From assembly GCF_004359215.1 (NCBI RefSeq), contig NC_090612.1, positions 1,780,251 to 1,799,618 of the forward strand: 19,368 nucleotides of DNA, in the 5' to 3' direction. The stretch is from Bremia lactucae (Eukaryota > Oomycota > Peronosporomycetes > Peronosporales > Peronosporaceae). The position numbers and the translations under genes were made by a program. The notes beneath the pieces are model-generated. The model was not told the DNA's origin. It did no database searches and saw only the letters and a list, made by a program, of their open reading frames with translations. Shown in pieces: positions 1-9,868 of this stretch; position 1 is the first letter of the stretch; the number at the start of each line of letters is the position of its first letter.

Positions 1-946
1 TTTAGGGTCTATCTCCTCGGAGATAGACCGTTCATCGTATATACGGACCATGCGTCATTACGCACGGCCGTAAATAGCCCACACCTCTCGCAAAGAATGG
101 CGAGGTGGCTATCCTTCTTCGCGGAGTATAATTTCTCCGTGGAATATAAACCAGGACGACTTAATGTCGTCGCTGATGCGTTATCACGCGGACCTGATTT
201 CGAGGCGGCTGCGCAGTCCAACGGTAAAAATAATCCCGCTGTTGCAACACTCATTTCAAGTTTACTGTCATCAACCTTATATGATGACATAAAGAAAGCC
301 TACGCAGAAGATAAGGTCCTTCTGCGTTTAATGGATCATCTGATGAATCCCTCTGATAAATCTGTTGAAGATTTACCGGCTTTATATCGATCGTCATCCG
401 ATCGATACACAACACGCAACGGCTTATGGTATTACACAGCCGTTGCCGACGACACTCCACGTGTCGTCGTCCCAACTCACAATGATTTGCGCTTGCGCGT
501 CATGTATGGGTGCCACGATGCACCAGCAAGTAGGCATCGTGGACGTGAGAAAACTTTTCTCACAGTAAGTCGCGACTTTTACTGACCCCGCCAGTATCAG
601 TTCGTGTGCAAGGACATTCGTGCTTGCGAGGTACGTCAACGGGGGAAGCCTAGCTTTCCTTCATCCCGTGCACCTCTCCATCCTCTACCACTTCCGGCAG
701 AATGTTGGCAGTCCGTATCTATGGACTTCATCTCCGGAATATCCGAAGACGATCACAAAAACAATCAAATTCTTGTTTTTGTAGACAGATTCAGCAAGAT
801 GGTACATCTTGCTGCAGCAGTACCAGAGTCGATCAAGGCTCCAGGCTGTGCCCGTGTCTTTATCGACGCGGAATTTAAACTCCACGGGTTACTTCGTGAA
901 TTAATCTCGGATAGAGATCCACGGTTTACGGCGGAGTTATAACAAT

Positions 947-972
947 CCGTGTTCCGATCTCTCGGAACACGG
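947..972. repeat. Perfect hairpin, 11-bp arms, 4-nt loop
   Basis: The arms CCGTGTTCCGA and TCGGAACACGG pair perfectly around TCTC. The hairpin lies inside the integrase catalytic core, just after the in-frame TAA at 940-942. It is one of about 15 hairpins with arms of at least 9 bp in 1-3490. Confidence 0.95.
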
Positions 973-1120
973 CTGATTATGTCAACTTTTGATCATCCAG
1001 AGACAGATGGTCAGACGGAACGCGTAAATCGCGTCGTCGAAGAGATACTTCGAGGTTACGTTCAATCGTATCCGAATCGGAGCGTGTTTTTACCATTGGT
1101 CGAATTCGCTATCAATAATT

Positions 1121-1149
1121 CGGTGCATGCGTCTACAACGCATGCACCG
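1121..1149. repeat. Perfect hairpin, 12-bp arms, 5-nt loop
   Basis: The arms CGGTGCATGCGT and ACGCATGCACCG enclose CTACA. The sequence codes for an ordinary integrase stretch (NSVHASTTHAPFFVN), so the palindrome is carried by codons in use. Confidence 0.95.
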
Positions 1150-1650
1150 TTCTTCGTGAATGGCTTACGCCACGTATACCCACCCATTTAGAGGAATCCT
1201 CTAGTTTAAGTCGGGAAGGGTGACTCGTACGAGCAAAAACATCTCTGGCTCATGCTCATCACGCGTCGAAGTTAACAACAACGCGAATGATGTCGATGTC
1301 GATTGCATAGACATCGAAGATGAGAAAAGTCTCATGGCAGTGCGCACAAAGCGCACTGAAAAAGTCGAAATAAATGAGTCAGCAAGGAAATTTCTGCTGA
1401 CTCGAGAATCATTAATCCGTTTCGTACAGTATTCCATTGCTAACGTAGAAGACCGTCAGAAACGGAACGCAGACAAACATGGAAGAGCAAACGTTCTTTC
1501 ATTTTAACTTAATGACCTAGTACTACTCTCTACGGTAAATTTACCTAAGCGTGTTGTCACTAATGTGGGTAGCAGTAAACTCCTACCCAAGTTCATTGGG
1601 CCATTCCGTGTACTGCATCGCAGAGGCAATGCGTACACAATAGAATTGCC

Positions 1651-1676
1651 ACGTAGGATGCGAACGCATCCTACGT
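1651..1676. repeat. Perfect hairpin, 12-bp arms, 2-nt loop
   Basis: The arms ACGTAGGATGCG and CGCATCCTACGT are separated by AA. It overlaps the conserved integrase C-terminal motif PRRMRTHPTFYVGR, so one of the best-conserved protein motifs of the family is also a near-perfect inverted repeat. Confidence 0.95.
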
Positions 1677-2483
1677 TTTACGTTGGTCGGCTCCGCCCGT
1701 ACCATCAGTACGCGGTTTCTTCCGAGGACGGATCTGACCACCCTTTTCAAGAATCCCTAAATGATATTTGTGGTAACGAACCAGATTCTGAGAGAAGTAC
1801 AAGCTTTTGCCCAAATCGGTTCAGACATGCTGGATCTGGAGATTCTCATGACGGGTCCGAAGGTCCTCGAAACCGCGAGGAGCTGTCGACAGCTCATCAC
1901 GAAGAGTGTTAGAATTCCGTTCGTGCTCCAACATGGAGTACGCACTCTTCGAATGGTATTTCAACCGTTCGATATGATGAGCCTGCACCGTCTGCTCAAA
2001 CAACCGACGCTTACCGCGCTCGTGATCCAATCCTTCCTCCAAATCATGGAGGAAGCGATCGAGTTTGTCGATGTTCGACTCTAGATCCAACACATGGGTC
2101 GGGTTTAATTTTTCCTACTCCGCCACAACCATTGGTGGATTCCCACGGTCTTCAACGTTTCTTTGTAGAACGTATTCGAAACCATCGTGTAAAGGGGTTA
2201 TCTTGTTCGCTGGCGCGTTTAACCACCTTCACATGACAGCTGGGAGCCTCGTTCCCAGCTGATTGTTGACGTTGAGGGCCTCGTCCGTCAGTATTGCCGA
2301 GACCCATCCAATGAATCAGAAGGTCCATCGGATTACACGCGCCCCTGGCGCCTGTAAATCAATTGCAAAACGTCAATTGCATCGCGCATCTCGATAGAGA
2401 TGCGAGCCCTCCCCTAGGGCGAAGAATGGGAACAGACATTCCTTTTTACTCACTTCGTGTTGTTACCACAACACGGACAGGGA

Positions 2484-3372
2484 TCACCCCACGTGAGGCA
2501 TGGAAGTCCGTCTCACGTGACAACCGTTTAAATTTATACCTTGCACCGGTTGGAGTTCGTTTCTCAAGCTTACCGTGAATCTCGTTAAGTCTTTGAAGCC
2601 AGGCTTCGCGTCCAATGTCTTTACATTGCGAATGAACGCGCTCCAGGCTTGTATAAGCGAGACTTTATCTCGCTTATTGTTTGCACTATACCATCGATGC
2701 TTGAAAAAAGCATTGAGATAAAAACCTTCCTCAGCGGGAAAGTTCTTCGCGCTGGGATCAAGGCCATATTGCTTTGTCGCAATAAATAAGGGCTATTTAT
2801 TGGCGGAGTTCTCTCCAGACAAGCTATCTCGGGCAAAAGCCACGGCTTCTACTCAGGGGCGAGACGAGACATTTAGTGTCTATGATCCCCTGAGTGGTAC
2901 CCACTGAAGCCGGGGTACCACAAGAACTTTTATTACGATGGCTTACCCCATCGTCATCACCACGCACAGAAATATGTGCGGGTGATGGCACGGGAGTCAG
3001 TACTGGCGATGAGGAATCATCCTCATCGTCGGAGCCGAACATGCTGTAGCGAATGCTACCAGCACGTCTACTCGAATGAGCCCCCTCATTCGAAGGCTCA
3101 TAGCCAGCTGCCTGACGATGATCAGGCGACTGTTCTATTCTCCCCGAGTCGGCCATTTCGTCCGACTCACATTCGCAGTCGACCTCCAAAGAGGGGTCAC
3201 ATTCACGTGGTGTATCACCATGTGCACCCGCAACATTTCGAGTTGCGGGAGAAGATGACACTACGGCAGACGTTCCGTCTGCCGCAAGAGACAATAACGC
3301 GTCGCCCGTGGCTGCATGAAACGCAGCCGAAGGCGCCGCACTATTCGCATACTGCATGGACTTGTTAACCAT
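2484..3372 (-). pseudogene. Antisense ORF between pol and the 3' LTR
   Basis: On the minus strand an ATG at 3372 opens 182 codons (to 2824). The product is rich in Ser, Asp, Glu and Ala, with an acidic cluster (FGSDDEDDSSS), and looks disordered. A frame change near 2835 leads into a second well-formed stretch that runs to a TGA at 2486-2484, with one stop at 2795-2793. This second part has a folded-protein look, with motifs such as QYGLDPSAKNFPAEEGFYLN, KHRWYSANNKRDKVSLIQ and KPGFKDLTRF. The region lies between the end of sense pol (2357) and the LTR (3491), so it is not a shadow of pol. Antisense ORFs in this position are known in some plant Ty3/gypsy elements; whether this one is related is unknown. 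I do not recognise its function. Confidence 0.6.
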
Positions 3373-3477
3373 GCGATAGTATTAAAATGATCAATCTGAC
3401 CAATTTACGTCATTTTCTTAATAAAGTGGTCTTACAGTGACCACTCTACCCAATGACAGTCAGAGGGATTGTCGTTT

Positions 3478-3490
3478 AAGGGAGGGGTGA
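3478..3490 (+). other. Polypurine tract of E1
   Basis: A purine-rich run (AAGGGAGGGGTGA) lies directly against the first base of the 3' LTR. This is the expected place and composition for the plus-strand priming tract of an LTR retrotransposon. Confidence 0.8.
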
Positions 3491-3924
3491 TGTAACGGGG
3501 TGTTAGTTACATGAAATTAGCACTTAAAGGTTGTTTATATATATATTAACTAAAAGGTAGATAATATTTAGAGAATATTACTTTACATGGTAATATGTTA
3601 AAGCTTATCCATTGGTAGATATAGACCATTATATCTACTTTCTCCGCGGTCTTGTCAGCGCTGGAGGCGCGCAAAGACAAAGACAGATAAGACTTTTAGT
3701 ACATGTTTTTGTATTAGCTCATTATTAAGTTAGTATCAAGTAGATAGAAAAGAAGAACTTGATGATATTAATACAGTTTTTAATTAACCCTCTTCAAAGC
3801 AAGTGTTTTATAGTCTTCCTCTGCACGTACTAGTTAGTGTACGTGAAGTGTGGCACCACACGCACTGAGGCAGTGCGAAGTGGACTTGTACTGAAGCAGT
3901 ACAAGTCGGCAGTGCCCCGTTACA
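3491..3924 (+). repeat. 3' LTR of E1
   Basis: The LTR starts TGTAACGGGG and ends CCCCGTTACA, a perfect 10-bp terminal inverted repeat with canonical TG...CA ends; length 434 bp. Internal hairpins include 3615-3638 (9-bp arms), 3848-3861, 3861-3877 (7-bp arms) and 3883-3907 (GACTTGTACTG paired with CAGTACAAGTC around AAG). The LTR at 16046-16496 matches it throughout with scattered differences. No 5' partner is in the window. Confidence 0.93.
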
Positions 3925-4162
3925 GCGTGTAAACTTCGTGTTTTCCGAAGCGTGCTGACGTTCGAGTGTTGAAGAAGCATAGTGAATAGTCGCGTTTTCT
4001 AAATATATGGAAGAGGCTGAAATGCGTCGTGGTGTAGCGAATATGGGTGTTGGTGGGTGCAGAAGGGATGAAAACTGCCAAAACAACGCATAAAAACGCA
4101 AAATTTGAATTTTCCTTGAAAACGACAATAGATAAACGAAAAAATAAAAAGATTGGCGCCAC
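3925..4162. other. Intergenic: LTR end to first host gene
   Basis: These 238 bp lie between the LTR and the start of the first host gene. No ORF with family resemblance is visible, and the last 80 bp are A-rich. The promoter of the 4163 gene must lie here or in the LTR, but I see no convincing oomycete initiator motif. Confidence 0.5.
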
Positions 4163-5065
4163 ATGAGGGGAAAGACTGTTGTGGGCACGAGGCTACACTG
4201 GCACAATCACTCGCAGCACGATCCTATAGAAGTCGACAGAGTGCTGAATCAAGTTCGCGCATTTTGTCTTCACGCAGCTACTTACTCGGATGGTGGAATA
4301 TTAATTGCGGTAGGCTTACCCGAGGCGTTTGTCAGCTCAATCCCAGCCCCCCAGTCGCCTTATAGAGAAGATTTCGTATTAAGTGCCTTCACTCATTCTG
4401 TGCGCGAGTTCATGGTGAAATTGCAGAGTGAACTGGCTGCTGGAAATCTAGTAGGCAAAGTAGTGATCATCCCTATGCTTCACTGGGGCAAATTCGTGCC
4501 AGCGCTGAACGCGATAGTTGGAACGGCAGCTGATCGCTTTCCAGAAGCCGAAACTTTGCTTCTGCAGTCAATGGAAATCAACGTTCACGCAAATAGTGTC
4601 GAAGCTTTACATTCGCATTTTGACAGCAAAGAAGACTTAGTCGTTGGCGCGGCTCTTCCTGGCCATGCCTTTCACCCTAATTCAGCAAGTCAGCCAATTC
4701 AGCTCAGCGGATTGACATCCCCGTGGAACACGCTTGCGCTTTGGAATTTGGAGTCGCTAATAAAAATTGGATTTGCGCTCATGGGAGATGCACTGCGCCT
4801 AGAAGTAGATGGGATTGGATCGGCCGCGGGAATTGAAGAAGTTGCAACCATCGCCATGTACCAACAGCTCTATGCGAGCAGCACTATAGCTACAACAGCC
4901 AAGCTGGTGCATATACCAAGCATAACATGGCATGTGAACGAAATACAAGACCCACAGCGGCTCGAGTGGCACAACAAGAAGATGTTGAGCAAGCTGCAAC
5001 GTGCAGCTGCACAGCTCGCTCACTTCGGCGTAGCACCCGGTCGCGTGTATCATTTGGATGCTTAA
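4163..5065 (+). CDS. Conserved protein of uncertain function, 300 aa
   Basis: A single uninterrupted frame of 300 codons with codon use like the neighbouring host gene; the ATG at 4163 is the first in frame. No signal peptide or membrane segment is obvious. The protein has a mixed alpha/beta look, with hydrophobic strands such as GKVVIIPMLHWGKFVPALN (about residues 93-111). A conserved-looking C-terminal half contains TSPWNTLALWNLESLIKIGF (about 186-205) and GIEEVATIAMYQQL (about 219-232). The PWNTLALW and GIEEV patterns remind me of nucleotide-sugar transferase (GT-A) type proteins, but I see no clear DXD metal motif, so the function stays open. The gene lies 239 bp downstream of an LTR and 85 bp upstream of the CAMTA start, on the same strand. 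Confidence 0.75.
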   Translation: MRGKTVVGTRLHWHNHSQHDPIEVDRVLNQVRAFCLHAATYSDGGILIAVGLPEAFVSSIPAPQSPYREDFVLSAFTHSVREFMVKLQSELAAGNLVGKVVIIPMLHWGKFVPALNAIVGTAADRFPEAETLLLQSMEINVHANSVEALHSHFDSKEDLVVGAALPGHAFHPNSASQPIQLSGLTSPWNTLALWNLESLIKIGFALMGDALRLEVDGIGSAAGIEEVATIAMYQQLYASSTIATTAKLVHIPSITWHVNEIQDPQRLEWHNKKMLSKLQRAAAQLAHFGVAPGRVYHLDA

Positions 5066-5150
5066 TGTGTTTAATACGTCAAAGCTATAACTGCACATTA
5101 TGATTTATTGCGAAACGATATATAATTAGTAATTCCTTTGTGCAGAATCA

Positions 5151-8100
5151 ATGAGCTCGGTCAACGACGCTCAAACACGAGCAGCCTTCTTGCGCCATGA
5201 AGCTACTCGGCGATGGCTTGTTAAGGGCGAGCTAAAGTTTCTGCTGCTGCAGCAGAATCTTGTGGGCGTGGCGGTGCTTCATTCGCGGCAGATGCGGCCG
5301 CCAAGTGCGTCTCGTTTTCGTGCAACCTGTGTGGCCCGTTCGCTAACGCAGCTGTTGTCGCTATTAGGTGGTACTTTACTATTCTACAACACCCTTAAGG
5401 TGTTGGATTACAAGAAGGATGGTTGGTCTTGGCAAAAGCGCAAGGACAAGAGCGGGCGCGTGCGCGAGGACCGCGCCAAGCTCGTAATTAACCGAGAAAT
5501 TACAATCTTGGGTACATATGTGCACTCTGCAGAAATATTTGTACGTCGACGAATTATTTAGCTCTGAAGTTGCCTAAGTCATCATGTTGCTATAGACATT
5601 TCATAGAAGAATTTACTATTTGCGAGACTGCCAAGAAAGTATCGTTCTTGTTCACTACTTCGACGAGGCAAACAAGGAACCTATAGTTGGTCAGCTTGCA
5701 CAACAATCAAGCTCAAATACTTATATCACGAACAAAGGGTTTTTCTCTATGCCACCGAATCCTCAACGTAGTAATTTTCTTTCAAGGGACGTCATGCCTT
5801 CGATACAACAACCCGCTTCACCGAAGGCAACGACATACGAACAATCTGTCAAACCTATTAGAAAACGTACGTAATTAGCCTTTAATTGTTTTATTTAGCT
5901 GACAGTGAATCTGTTTTCGCGTCCATATCAATGTGTTAAGTCACTTCCACGCCTCGTTCCGGATCCATCCATTTTCGATCGACCGATCTTGATGATGCGA
6001 ATGCGATCGAGAAAACCGCATCCGAGTTTTATTCTGACGACCTGTTCAAGGATCTCAATATCACGGTATTTCCAGCAGATGCTGATGGCTTGATTTCCAA
6101 GCAGATTTTTCAAATGCTCGACATTTTGGACTTTTCACCAAGTTGGGACTCTATAAATGGTGGAGCAAAAATCCTTATCTGTTTGGCAGCAAAGCTTTGT
6201 GAAACGCTATCCGAGAAAACAATGGCCTTCTTTGTGCAATTTGGTCCAAATCGAGTCAAAGCCGAGAAGATTACGGAATCCATGTTACGGTGCACTGGTG
6301 CGCTTTTATTATAATATTTCTAAGCAATATAAACTTGACAGTTGTGAATCAAATCTTACTGTGCTCTGTATGTGATCTTGCATGCAGCTCCCGAATCGAT
6401 CAAAATTGGCAGCGTTGACATGTTTGTATGTATTCGCGGTAAATTGCAGGAGTGTATACAGGTGTCCCGAAAGAAACATTTTACCTATCGAAGTATTCGT
6501 CAGATCTCGTATTCCCTAGTTAGCGGCACAGCAGAAGACAAGCTCAAATTTAGAGGAGAAATACTTAATTTTTCGGATGACACAGCACCAGGCTCAGCTA
6601 AGAACGGCAAAAGAAGTCGATCTCCGACTCGTCTGTTACAAAATTTGATCATGAAGCAATCAGAGGGAAAATTATTAGAAACAAGCAGATTCTTATCAAC
6701 ATTTGTTGAGTCGGATTGTAAGTTTATCGATTTAGTTAAGGTTACTACTTCTTACGCTTTGCCTTGTCGGCTTGCTGCTATAGTGGACGAGCGACAATGC
6801 AAAATTCGAGTGGTAGAGCGGCTGTCGGAATTTCATCAGGCGGTTCGCGACAAAACAACAGAACATAGAGAAAAAGATTACCCTTTCTCTTCTATTTCCA
6901 CTGGCATAAGCGGCGAGAGAAGTATACATTCAAAAAAATTAGTGAAATCGGCTGCACCAAAAAAAAATTCATCCTCAAACTCATCGACTAGTCCGACGTC
7001 GCCAGAAAGTCGTGATCAATTTAGCCTTTCGACGAAGACCTCAGCCTTACTTTCTTCCTTAGAAGCATCGACCATATTGGACGACTGCACAATCGAGGCA
7101 CTCAGTGACAATGATTTAGAACAGCTTTCCGAAAAACTGCTTGAACGCTTGGTATGTCAACTTGTTACGGTTGCACACACGAGCGAAGAATTGTTGGAGG
7201 AGCTTAATTCTTTAGATGAAACAGGCTTAAGCTTGTTGCACTACGTGAGCTTTTACAACCACTCAAAATTGGTACCTGTGCTCGCTGCTCATGGCGCGCA
7301 CATCAATCAGCAAAGTACCCAAGGACAGACAGCGCTCCACTTAGCAGCAGGATGCGGCCACGATAAAGTTGTAAATGAATTATTGCAATCTGGAGCGGAC
7401 TTGCAAGTGCGTGATTTTGACGGGCTCACTGCCGCTGATTGCGCAGGCTTGTCCGGGCACATCGAAGTTGCGGCAAAATTGCATATTTGTATTGGATATG
7501 ATGTCTTCGGGGGTGAGCCTTCTGCGACTGATGTAAGTGATGACATTGGTGAAATCTCGATGGAGATGGATGATACTCTGGAGCCTTACTTAGATGCTGG
7601 TGATATGGACCTTTTGTCAGAAATTGAAGATTCATGTTGTGAAGGTCAAACACACAGCTTTGATGATTCAATCATAGAAACGTCTCTGTCTATAACAAAA
7701 TCTTATGTAAGTGCTTGGGCACTTGATATAAGAATCTATAATGTATTCTCTAAGTGAATTTTTCTTTGCTGCTTCGCAGGTGGGAGAAAACAAAAAGTAT
7801 AATCGTAAGCTTTTACTTCGGGCATTTTCAACAATGAGTCTGCACGATAAGTGTGCTCTCTCGCTGACGATTTCGCGAGACTCGGTGAGTTGTGGAGCTC
7901 ATCAGCGTGACGACAGCGTTGGCGAAAAGACTATTACCTCATGCAGCAGCACAACGAGAACTTTAATGGGTTCTGAAATATTGCCGGAAAGTAAAGTTGG
8001 CATCGAAGCCAACCTTGTCGATGGACAAGCTCTTCTATCCGGTGCTGAGATCGGCGCGGATGTTCAAAGTGTAATTGCCGAAGATGAGGAAGGATTGAAT

Positions 8101-8606
8101 AAACTTCAAGCCGCAATGGAACTAATGGGTCCAGAAGAGAAGCAATCGTTGGAAGATGAAGTGAAGATATTACAGCACGGTATTCGTGTGTGGCTGCTAA
8201 AGCGAAATTGTAAGAGTATGCGCGAAACAACTAAACAGCTTCGCGAAGCAACGCGGAGTGTTAAAACGAACAAGGGCAGCAGGAATTAGCTGAGCCCGAT
8301 ACACATGAACTCTTTGAACGTGAGCGAGCCGCCGTGACCGTACAAGCAGCCACTCGCACTATGCTGGCTCGACGTAGTTATTTGCAGACAAGGCATGTCG
8401 CTATTAAGTTCCAAGCTGCGACACGCGGTATTCTTTGTCGCAAAAATTTTGCTCGGATGAAGGCGCATGCGTTAGCATCTCTGGTGATTCAGCGCAATGT
8501 GCGCGAGTGGTGGAACAAGCAGCCAAGTGCAAATCGCCCGAATAGCACTCTGACATCGCTGACGACGAACAAAGCCTCAGAAAATAAATCTCGCATAAGC
8601 ATTTGA
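5151..8606 (+). CDS. CAMTA-type calmodulin-binding transcription activator
   Basis: Proposed exons: 5151-5304, 5368-5540, 5596-5866, 5941-6297, 6388-7706, 7780-8209, 8290-8606 (1006 aa), chosen because phases match and each join restores a family motif. The CG-1 DNA-binding domain fills about residues 15-135: RPPSGTLLFYN is restored across intron 1, then KKDGWSWQKRKDKSGRVRED, YVHSAEI, and RRIYYLRD and IVLVHYF across intron 2. A TIG/IPT domain starts near residue 261 (ILDFSPSWDSINGGAK) and ends in SMLRCTAPES, restored across intron 4. Ankyrin repeats lie near 595-683 (GQTALHLAAGCGHDKVVNELL). IQ motifs follow near the C-terminus (TVQAATRTMLARRSY, KFQAATRGILCRKNF, LVIQRNVREWW). The order is that of CAMTA proteins, nuclear regulators that bind calmodulin. 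Intron 3 is the least certain by acceptor. The 8210-8289 join is doubtful: a one-base frameshift in AAAA at 8263-8266 would equally explain the frame change. Confidence 0.88.
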
Positions 8607-8730
8607 ACGAGCGAAGCGAGAAGCGCATAGAAGCACATTTCAACTTTAAAAGTCGTCCAGTTACATCCTAAATCTAATTGCAAGCATCTTTGTATAAAAC
8701 AGCTGCAATCTATTGGAAAAATCTGCTATA

Positions 8731-9267
8731 TCAATCAATCGCCTCATCTCCTTCGTCCGTGTATCGTCTGAACCCTGATATTGGAGGTGTCCACGTGGCA
8801 ATACCGCGCCCTTCCGGCACGGGAGAGTAATCGACATCCAATGCCTCGGCCTGCAGCTCTTCCGGCAGCGCATTGATAGCCTCCCACTTAAAATCGATCT
8901 TAGTCTGCAAGTCGCGCATAAAGTAGTTGTGCTCAATGGTACTCATGGTGTTGTACCGGCGAGCAATCTCCTGGTGGCGCTGGTTTTCCTTCTCTGTCCA
9001 TCCGTCGCTTTTATAAATATATAAACAGTGAAGTGTGCTTATAGACAGTACGAAATTCACTGTAATTGCACCAACTTACGCATCTGGGTACTGACCCTTA
9101 ATGGCACGCAGCATCTGCTCAAAATTAGCATCGCCGCCACTCTTTTTACTCTTCAATTTTTCTTTCTTTGACGCAAATTCGCGCACGTTCAAGAAATGTG
9201 TCGTTATGTTGACAGGTGCACAGGCAGCCACGCGCTTGCCGCACACAATTCGCAGCGACCAAGCCAT
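8731..9267 (-). CDS. Probable mitochondrial ribosomal protein (mL40-like)
   Basis: Two exons on the minus strand: 9267-9080 and 9007-8731, with a 72-nt intron (GTAAGT donor, AAAAG acceptor) that restores YPDADGWTEKEN; product 154 aa. The N-terminus (MAWSLRIVCGKRVAAC...) is basic and free of acidic residues for about 30 positions, like a mitochondrial targeting peptide. A lysine-rich patch follows (KKEKLKSKKSGG), then a helical, charged middle (HQEIARRYNTMSTIEHNYF) and a Pro-rich end (TWTPPISGFRRY). The pattern of an IARRY-type helix, an ALPEEL..EAL segment and a TPPI.GF tail recalls the mL40 (MRPL40, formerly MRP-L28) family; this is from memory and tentative. The gene converges on the CAMTA gene with 124 bp between stop codons. 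Confidence 0.8.
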
Positions 9268-9560
9268 TTTAGTTGGTTTGTGCTTTAGCGAGAAGATTTA
9301 ATTGGTCCTTGATGTGATGAAATATAATCGTATTAATAATGCTTTTTATAATGTCCACCGCCCAATCGTGTTCTGTAACGATTGGCGGGGTTGACTTAAA
9401 CTCAAATCAACCAATCAACAGAACTATTGTCTTATTGCCTCAATATTACCAAATTTGGTTATATTGGAACTGTTAAGTCATTAATATAGAATAATAATTT
9501 TGTACTCGTTTATTTATTTCCTCTTATAATTTTTATATATCTTACTGGAAATAATATTTA
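9268..9560. other. Upstream region of the mL40-like gene
   Basis: This 293-bp AT-rich intergenic stretch holds an inverted pair of CCAAT elements: CCAATCGT (9362-9369) and ACGATTGG (9378-9385), an 8-bp perfect inverted repeat about 95-120 bp upstream of the ATG of the minus-strand gene. A further CCAAT stands at 9410-9414. CCAAT boxes at this distance are plausible promoter elements. No ORF is supported. Confidence 0.4.
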
Positions 9561-9866
9561 TGTAACGGCACACCCCATTACAACGCCACTCAATAAGAAT
9601 ATGAAGTAGAACGCATATTTTGGGGCGCTATACATAGTTGGTTATTGATATATTAGAGCTAGTAGATAGAAGATTGTTAAGAAAGAACTTGATACATTAA
9701 TACAGTCTAACATGTTCTCTATACTATCAACCTATAGTAGCTAATACTTCTTAGCTACTTGTAACCTCCCTCTGCACGTCAGTGTACGTAAAGTAATCGA
9801 GGCACATCACCTTCACTGTTAACAATGTAGGTTGGCTGGTGCTAATATCAGTCCTAGCCAAAGGTA
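9561..9866 (+). repeat. 5' LTR of E2, shortened and diverged
   Basis: It starts TGTAACGG like the E1 LTR and ends just before the primer-binding site; length about 306 bp against 434-451 for E1 and E3. The end reads AAAGGTA rather than the family TTACA, so the terminus is eroded and the boundary is good to a few bases. Shared blocks with E1 are the TAGATAGA...AGAACTTGAT...TTAATACAGT segment and CTCTGCACGT near the 3' end. A hairpin with 9-bp arms (AGTAGCTAA, TTAGCTACT) lies at 9736-9759. Confidence 0.8.
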
Positions 9867-9868
9867 CC

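Larger units (their letters stand above)
1..2357 (+). pseudogene. pol: Pol fragment: RNase H end, integrase, chromodomain
   Basis: Read in frame 1 from base 1, the RNase H end shows YTDHASLRT and EYKPGRLNVVADALSR. The integrase zinc-binding region follows around 470-620, then the catalytic core with WQSVSMDFISGI near 700, DRFSKMVHL near 785 and HPETDGQTERVNR near 995, so the aspartate and glutamate positions of the D,D-E core can be followed. A frame-2 stretch (1220-1912) carries the integrase C-terminal GPFRVL and HPTFYVGRLRPY motifs. A chromodomain follows at about 2120-2315 (RFFVERIRNHR, then YLVRWR, DSWEPRSQLI and LVRQY). Damage: TGA at 583-585 where Trp is expected, TAA 940-942, TAG 1189-1191, a frame change between 1192 and 1219, TAA 1505-1507, TAG 1910-1912, a frame change near the G run at 2193-2196, and TAA 2220-2222. 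The natural end is the TAA at 2355-2357. Confidence 0.93.
1..3924 (+). mobile_element. Ty3/gypsy LTR retrotransposon E1, 3' part, decayed
   Basis: The window opens inside the RNase H domain of a Ty3/gypsy polyprotein and continues through integrase, chromodomain, an antisense coding region, a polypurine tract and a 434-bp 3' LTR. The domain order RNase H - integrase - chromodomain is that of chromoviral Ty3/gypsy elements. The 5' half lies outside the window, so neither target-site duplication nor LTR divergence can be judged. The LTR is clearly related to the 5' LTR at 16046-16496, so E1 and E3 belong to one family. The element is dead: the sense frame has several stops and at least two frameshifts. 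The whole element is unusually rich in perfect short hairpins (see the separate hairpin entries). Confidence 0.95.

Noticed and set aside
1821..2093. Minus-strand 90-codon ORF with a coiled-coil look (LESNIDKLDRFLHDLEEGLDH)
   Set aside because: It is antisense to the pol segment between integrase C-terminus and chromodomain, which reads as real protein on the + strand; the ORF is most likely a shadow.
2976..3368. Plus-strand 130-codon ORF opposite the antisense ORF
   Set aside because: Arg/His-rich with no family look; the minus strand has the better protein-like composition, so this is taken as the shadow.
5867..5898. 32-nt intron with acceptor TTTAG in the CAMTA gene
   Set aside because: Too short, and the frame then runs into TAA before the TIG domain; the 74-nt intron 5867-5940 keeps the frame open.
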